Source of the DNA: Acidobacteriaceae bacterium
GTDB lineage: Bacteria; Acidobacteriota; Terriglobia; Terriglobales; Acidobacteriaceae
Direction of reading: 5' to 3'
Assembly: GCA_003168235.1 (NCBI GenBank)
Contig: PMSZ01000380.1
Span: forward strand, 6,010-13,826
Length of the DNA: 7,817 bases
Shown here piece by piece: positions 6,247-7,817 of this stretch. Each line of letters starts with the position of its first letter. The first letter of the stretch is position 1. The notes beneath the pieces are model-generated. The model made no database searches. It had not been told where the DNA came from and was given only the letters and a program-made list of their open reading frames with translations. The translations under genes and the position numbers were made by a program.

Positions 6247-6849
6247 TTAGGCGGCGGGAAATTGCGTCACCGAGGCGCGAATCTGGCGCCACAATTCGTC
6301 TTTGCCGGCTCCCGTCTTGGCGGAAAATGGGACGATCGGCACGCCAGCATAGGCTTGGGTCAGTGCGCGCATCGCTTGCGCCAACAGGTTACTCGACAGA
6401 CGGTCGCACTTGGTGGCCACAATCGCGTGCGGGCGTCCTTTAGCCGCCAGAAACTCGATCAGCTGAGCGTCACTTGCCTGCGGAGCGATATTGGCATCAA
6501 CCAGTATGAGGCACAGCGCCAGGGTCGAGCGCTGATGAAGATAGGGATCGACGAAACGCGCCCAGTCAGCGGATATTTCGCGGGAGATTTTGGCATAGCC
6601 GTATCCGGGAAGATCGGTGAAGATCATTTCGGCATGCGGCTGGCCGGCGCGGCGGACTTCATAAAAATTGATGCTCCGGGTGCGTCCGGGAGTGTTGCTG
6701 GTGCGGGCCAGCTTGGCGCCGACCAGCGAATTGATCAGACTCGACTTGCCGACATTGGAGCGTCCTAGGAAAGCGATCTCGGGCACACTGGGAGCAGGGA
6801 ACTGCGCCAGGTCGCTCGCCGAGAGCATGAAGCGCGCCATGATCCGCAT
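6247..6849 (-). CDS. engB: Ribosome-biogenesis GTP-binding protein EngB/YsxC
   Basis: A 200-aa, full-length TrmE-Era-EngA-EngB-Septin-like GTPase. The family's G motifs are all present: G1 GRSNVGKSS (29-37), G2 around TPGRTRSINF (53-62), G3 DLPGYGYA (79-86), G4 TKCD (146-149) and G5 SAKTGAG (176-182). YsxC/YihA proteins bind GTP, act late in assembly of the 50S ribosomal subunit and are essential in several bacteria. The start at 6849 gives the usual N-terminus, with about 28 residues before G1. A second ATG at 6840 (M4) cannot be excluded, and neither has a strong ribosome binding site. It lies 116 bp after lon, in the same direction; that gap has an AT-rich stretch (minus-strand TTAATTTTTT) but no clear promoter or terminator stem. 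Confidence 0.96.
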   Translation of the reverse strand: MRIMARFMLSASDLAQFPAPSVPEIAFLGRSNVGKSSLINSLVGAKLARTSNTPGRTRSINFYEVRRAGQPHAEMIFTDLPGYGYAKISREISADWARFVDPYLHQRSTLALCLILVDANIAPQASDAQLIEFLAAKGRPHAIVATKCDRLSSNLLAQAMRALTQAYAGVPIVPFSAKTGAGKDELWRQIRASVTQFPAA

Positions 6850-6965
6850 AGAGATTAGTTTCCAGTGTAGGGGAGGCGCGTGGCAAGCGGCGCAGAAAAA
6901 ATTAAGAAATGGCAGACCGATGAAACTTTACGCTAAGTCAGATTCCACCGCGGTTTGATTCCAGC

Positions 6966-7817
6966 CTACTGACGCGCGGTGGGAATCTCCCCGGCCGGCG
7001 GGGTCACGATGGGGGTCATACTCTCGGCCTCGGTTGGCATCTGCGGCAGCGGGCCTTCGAGAGCGACAGCCAGAACCTGGTCCATGTTGTCGACGAAGTG
7101 GAGTTTCATGGCGGTCCGGAGGTTCTCGGGGACCTCGGCAACGTCCTTTTCATTTTCCTGCGGCAGAATCACTTCGAATAACCCGGCACGGTGGGCGGCG
7201 AGAAGTTTTTCTTTGAGGCCGCCGATGGGCAGAACTTTACCGCGCAGCGTGATCTCTCCGGTCATCGCGAGGTCGCGGCGAACGGGAATGCGGCTGAGCG
7301 CGCTGGCGAGAGCGGTGGCGATGGTGATGCCGGCGGAGGGTCCGTCTTTGGGGATGGCGCCCTCGGGCACATGGACGTGAATGTCGAGGTTGCGGTAGAA
7401 ATCGCGGGGTAGTCCGAGGCGCGCGGCGCGCGAGCGAATGTAAGACATTGCAGCTTGCGCGGATTCCTGCATGACGTCGCCGAGTTTGCCGGTCAGCGTG
7501 AGTTTGCCTTTGCCGTCGACCACCATGGCTTCGGTTGAGAGAATGGAGCCGCCGACTTCGGTCCACGCCAGTCCCGTGACCAGGCCGATCTCGCTTTTTT
7601 CGTGGGCGAGCGTATCGCGGAACTTGAGCACGCCCAGGTAGTCGCCGATTTTATCGGGCTGGACGGCGGCGGTAAATCCCGCTCCTTCTTTGACGACTTT
7701 GCGCGCGACTTTGCGGCAGACGTTGCCGATTTCACGCTCCAGGTTGCGGACCCCGGCCTCGCGGGTGAAGCCGCGAATGATCTGGCGGATGGCATCGTCG
7801 GAAAACTGGACATTCTT
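6966..7817 (-). CDS. lon: ATP-dependent Lon protease, C-terminal part (5' end outside window)
   Basis: The frame is open from the right edge for 283 codons to a TAG, so about the last third of Lon is present. It begins in the AAA+ lid helical region (FTREAGVRNLEREIG, residues 17-31 of the fragment), followed by the S16 protease domain (about 65-258). The Ser-Lys dyad is intact: S161 in DGPSAG and K204 in GGLKEK, 43 residues apart exactly as S679 and K722 of E. coli Lon. GEITLRGKVLPIGG and HFVDNMDQVL are further family signatures. Lon degrades misfolded and regulatory proteins in the cytoplasm. After the usual end of the domain there is an extra tail of about 28 residues rich in Pro, Thr and Glu, ending TARQ. 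The GTG at 7631 lies inside the gene and is not a start. engB follows in the same direction. Confidence 0.97.
   Translation of the reverse strand, partial: KNVQFSDDAIRQIIRGFTREAGVRNLEREIGNVCRKVARKVVKEGAGFTAAVQPDKIGDYLGVLKFRDTLAHEKSEIGLVTGLAWTEVGGSILSTEAMVVDGKGKLTLTGKLGDVMQESAQAAMSYIRSRAARLGLPRDFYRNLDIHVHVPEGAIPKDGPSAGITIATALASALSRIPVRRDLAMTGEITLRGKVLPIGGLKEKLLAAHRAGLFEVILPQENEKDVAEVPENLRTAMKLHFVDNMDQVLAVALEGPLPQMPTEAESMTPIVTPPAGEIPTARQ

Noticed and set aside
6262..6768. 168-codon plus-strand open frame over engB
   Set aside because: It is antisense to a full-length EngB with all G motifs, and the translation resembles no family.
6850..6965. Lon terminator or engB promoter in the 116-bp gap
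   Set aside because: ACCGCGGT is a palindrome without a loop, the T-run has no stem before it, and TTGCCA and TACACT are only 11 nt apart.
1..7817. Defence system, toxin-antitoxin pair, CRISPR array, prophage or transposon
   Set aside because: No matching proteins, direct-repeat arrays, integrase, transposase or att-like repeats were found. The tail-fibre-like gene alone does not make a prophage.

Overview
The window is about 58% GC by eye and gene-dense. The gene families point to an Acidobacteriota (Terriglobia / Koribacter-like) chromosome: a secreted tail-fibre-like protein ending in a YIYVC-type C-terminal motif, a PilZ protein with an Acidobacteria-like core, a small CxH/CxxC protein of a kind I associate with this phylum, and a lon-engB pair. 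This placement rests on recalled family resemblance, not on a marker gene. I see no tRNA, rRNA, CRISPR array, transposase or integrase, and base composition looks even.

All genes but one lie on the minus strand. In their direction of transcription (high to low coordinates) they are: the C-terminal third of the Lon protease (cut by the right edge); the ribosome-biogenesis GTPase EngB; a PilZ-domain protein; a 126-bp gap with a long inverted repeat; and an extended-SDR sugar-nucleotide epimerase. A convergent plus-strand gene for a 113-aa putative zinc-binding protein follows, at 4064-4405. Beyond a 342-bp divergent spacer comes an 874-aa membrane-anchored N-acetylmuramoyl-L-alanine amidase with a cytoplasmic GAF domain. 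Last is a secreted beta-rich protein cut by the left edge, which has no stop codon inside the window.

The genes do not form one pathway. Lon and EngB are housekeeping functions (protein quality control, 50S assembly). The PilZ protein is a probable cyclic-di-GMP effector. The epimerase probably supplies sugar nucleotides for envelope polysaccharide. The amidase remodels peptidoglycan, and the last gene encodes an exported surface or extracellular protein. Several products therefore concern the cell envelope, but co-regulation is not shown by the sequence.

The features most worth a second look are: the GAF-TM-AMIN-Amidase_3 architecture; the divergent spacer, with a short reading frame that has a strong ribosome binding site, a CTACC-GGG-GGTAG palindrome, and a stop one base before the zinc-motif gene; and the 13-bp perfect inverted repeat that spans the pilZ stop codon. 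I found no clearly new multi-gene system.
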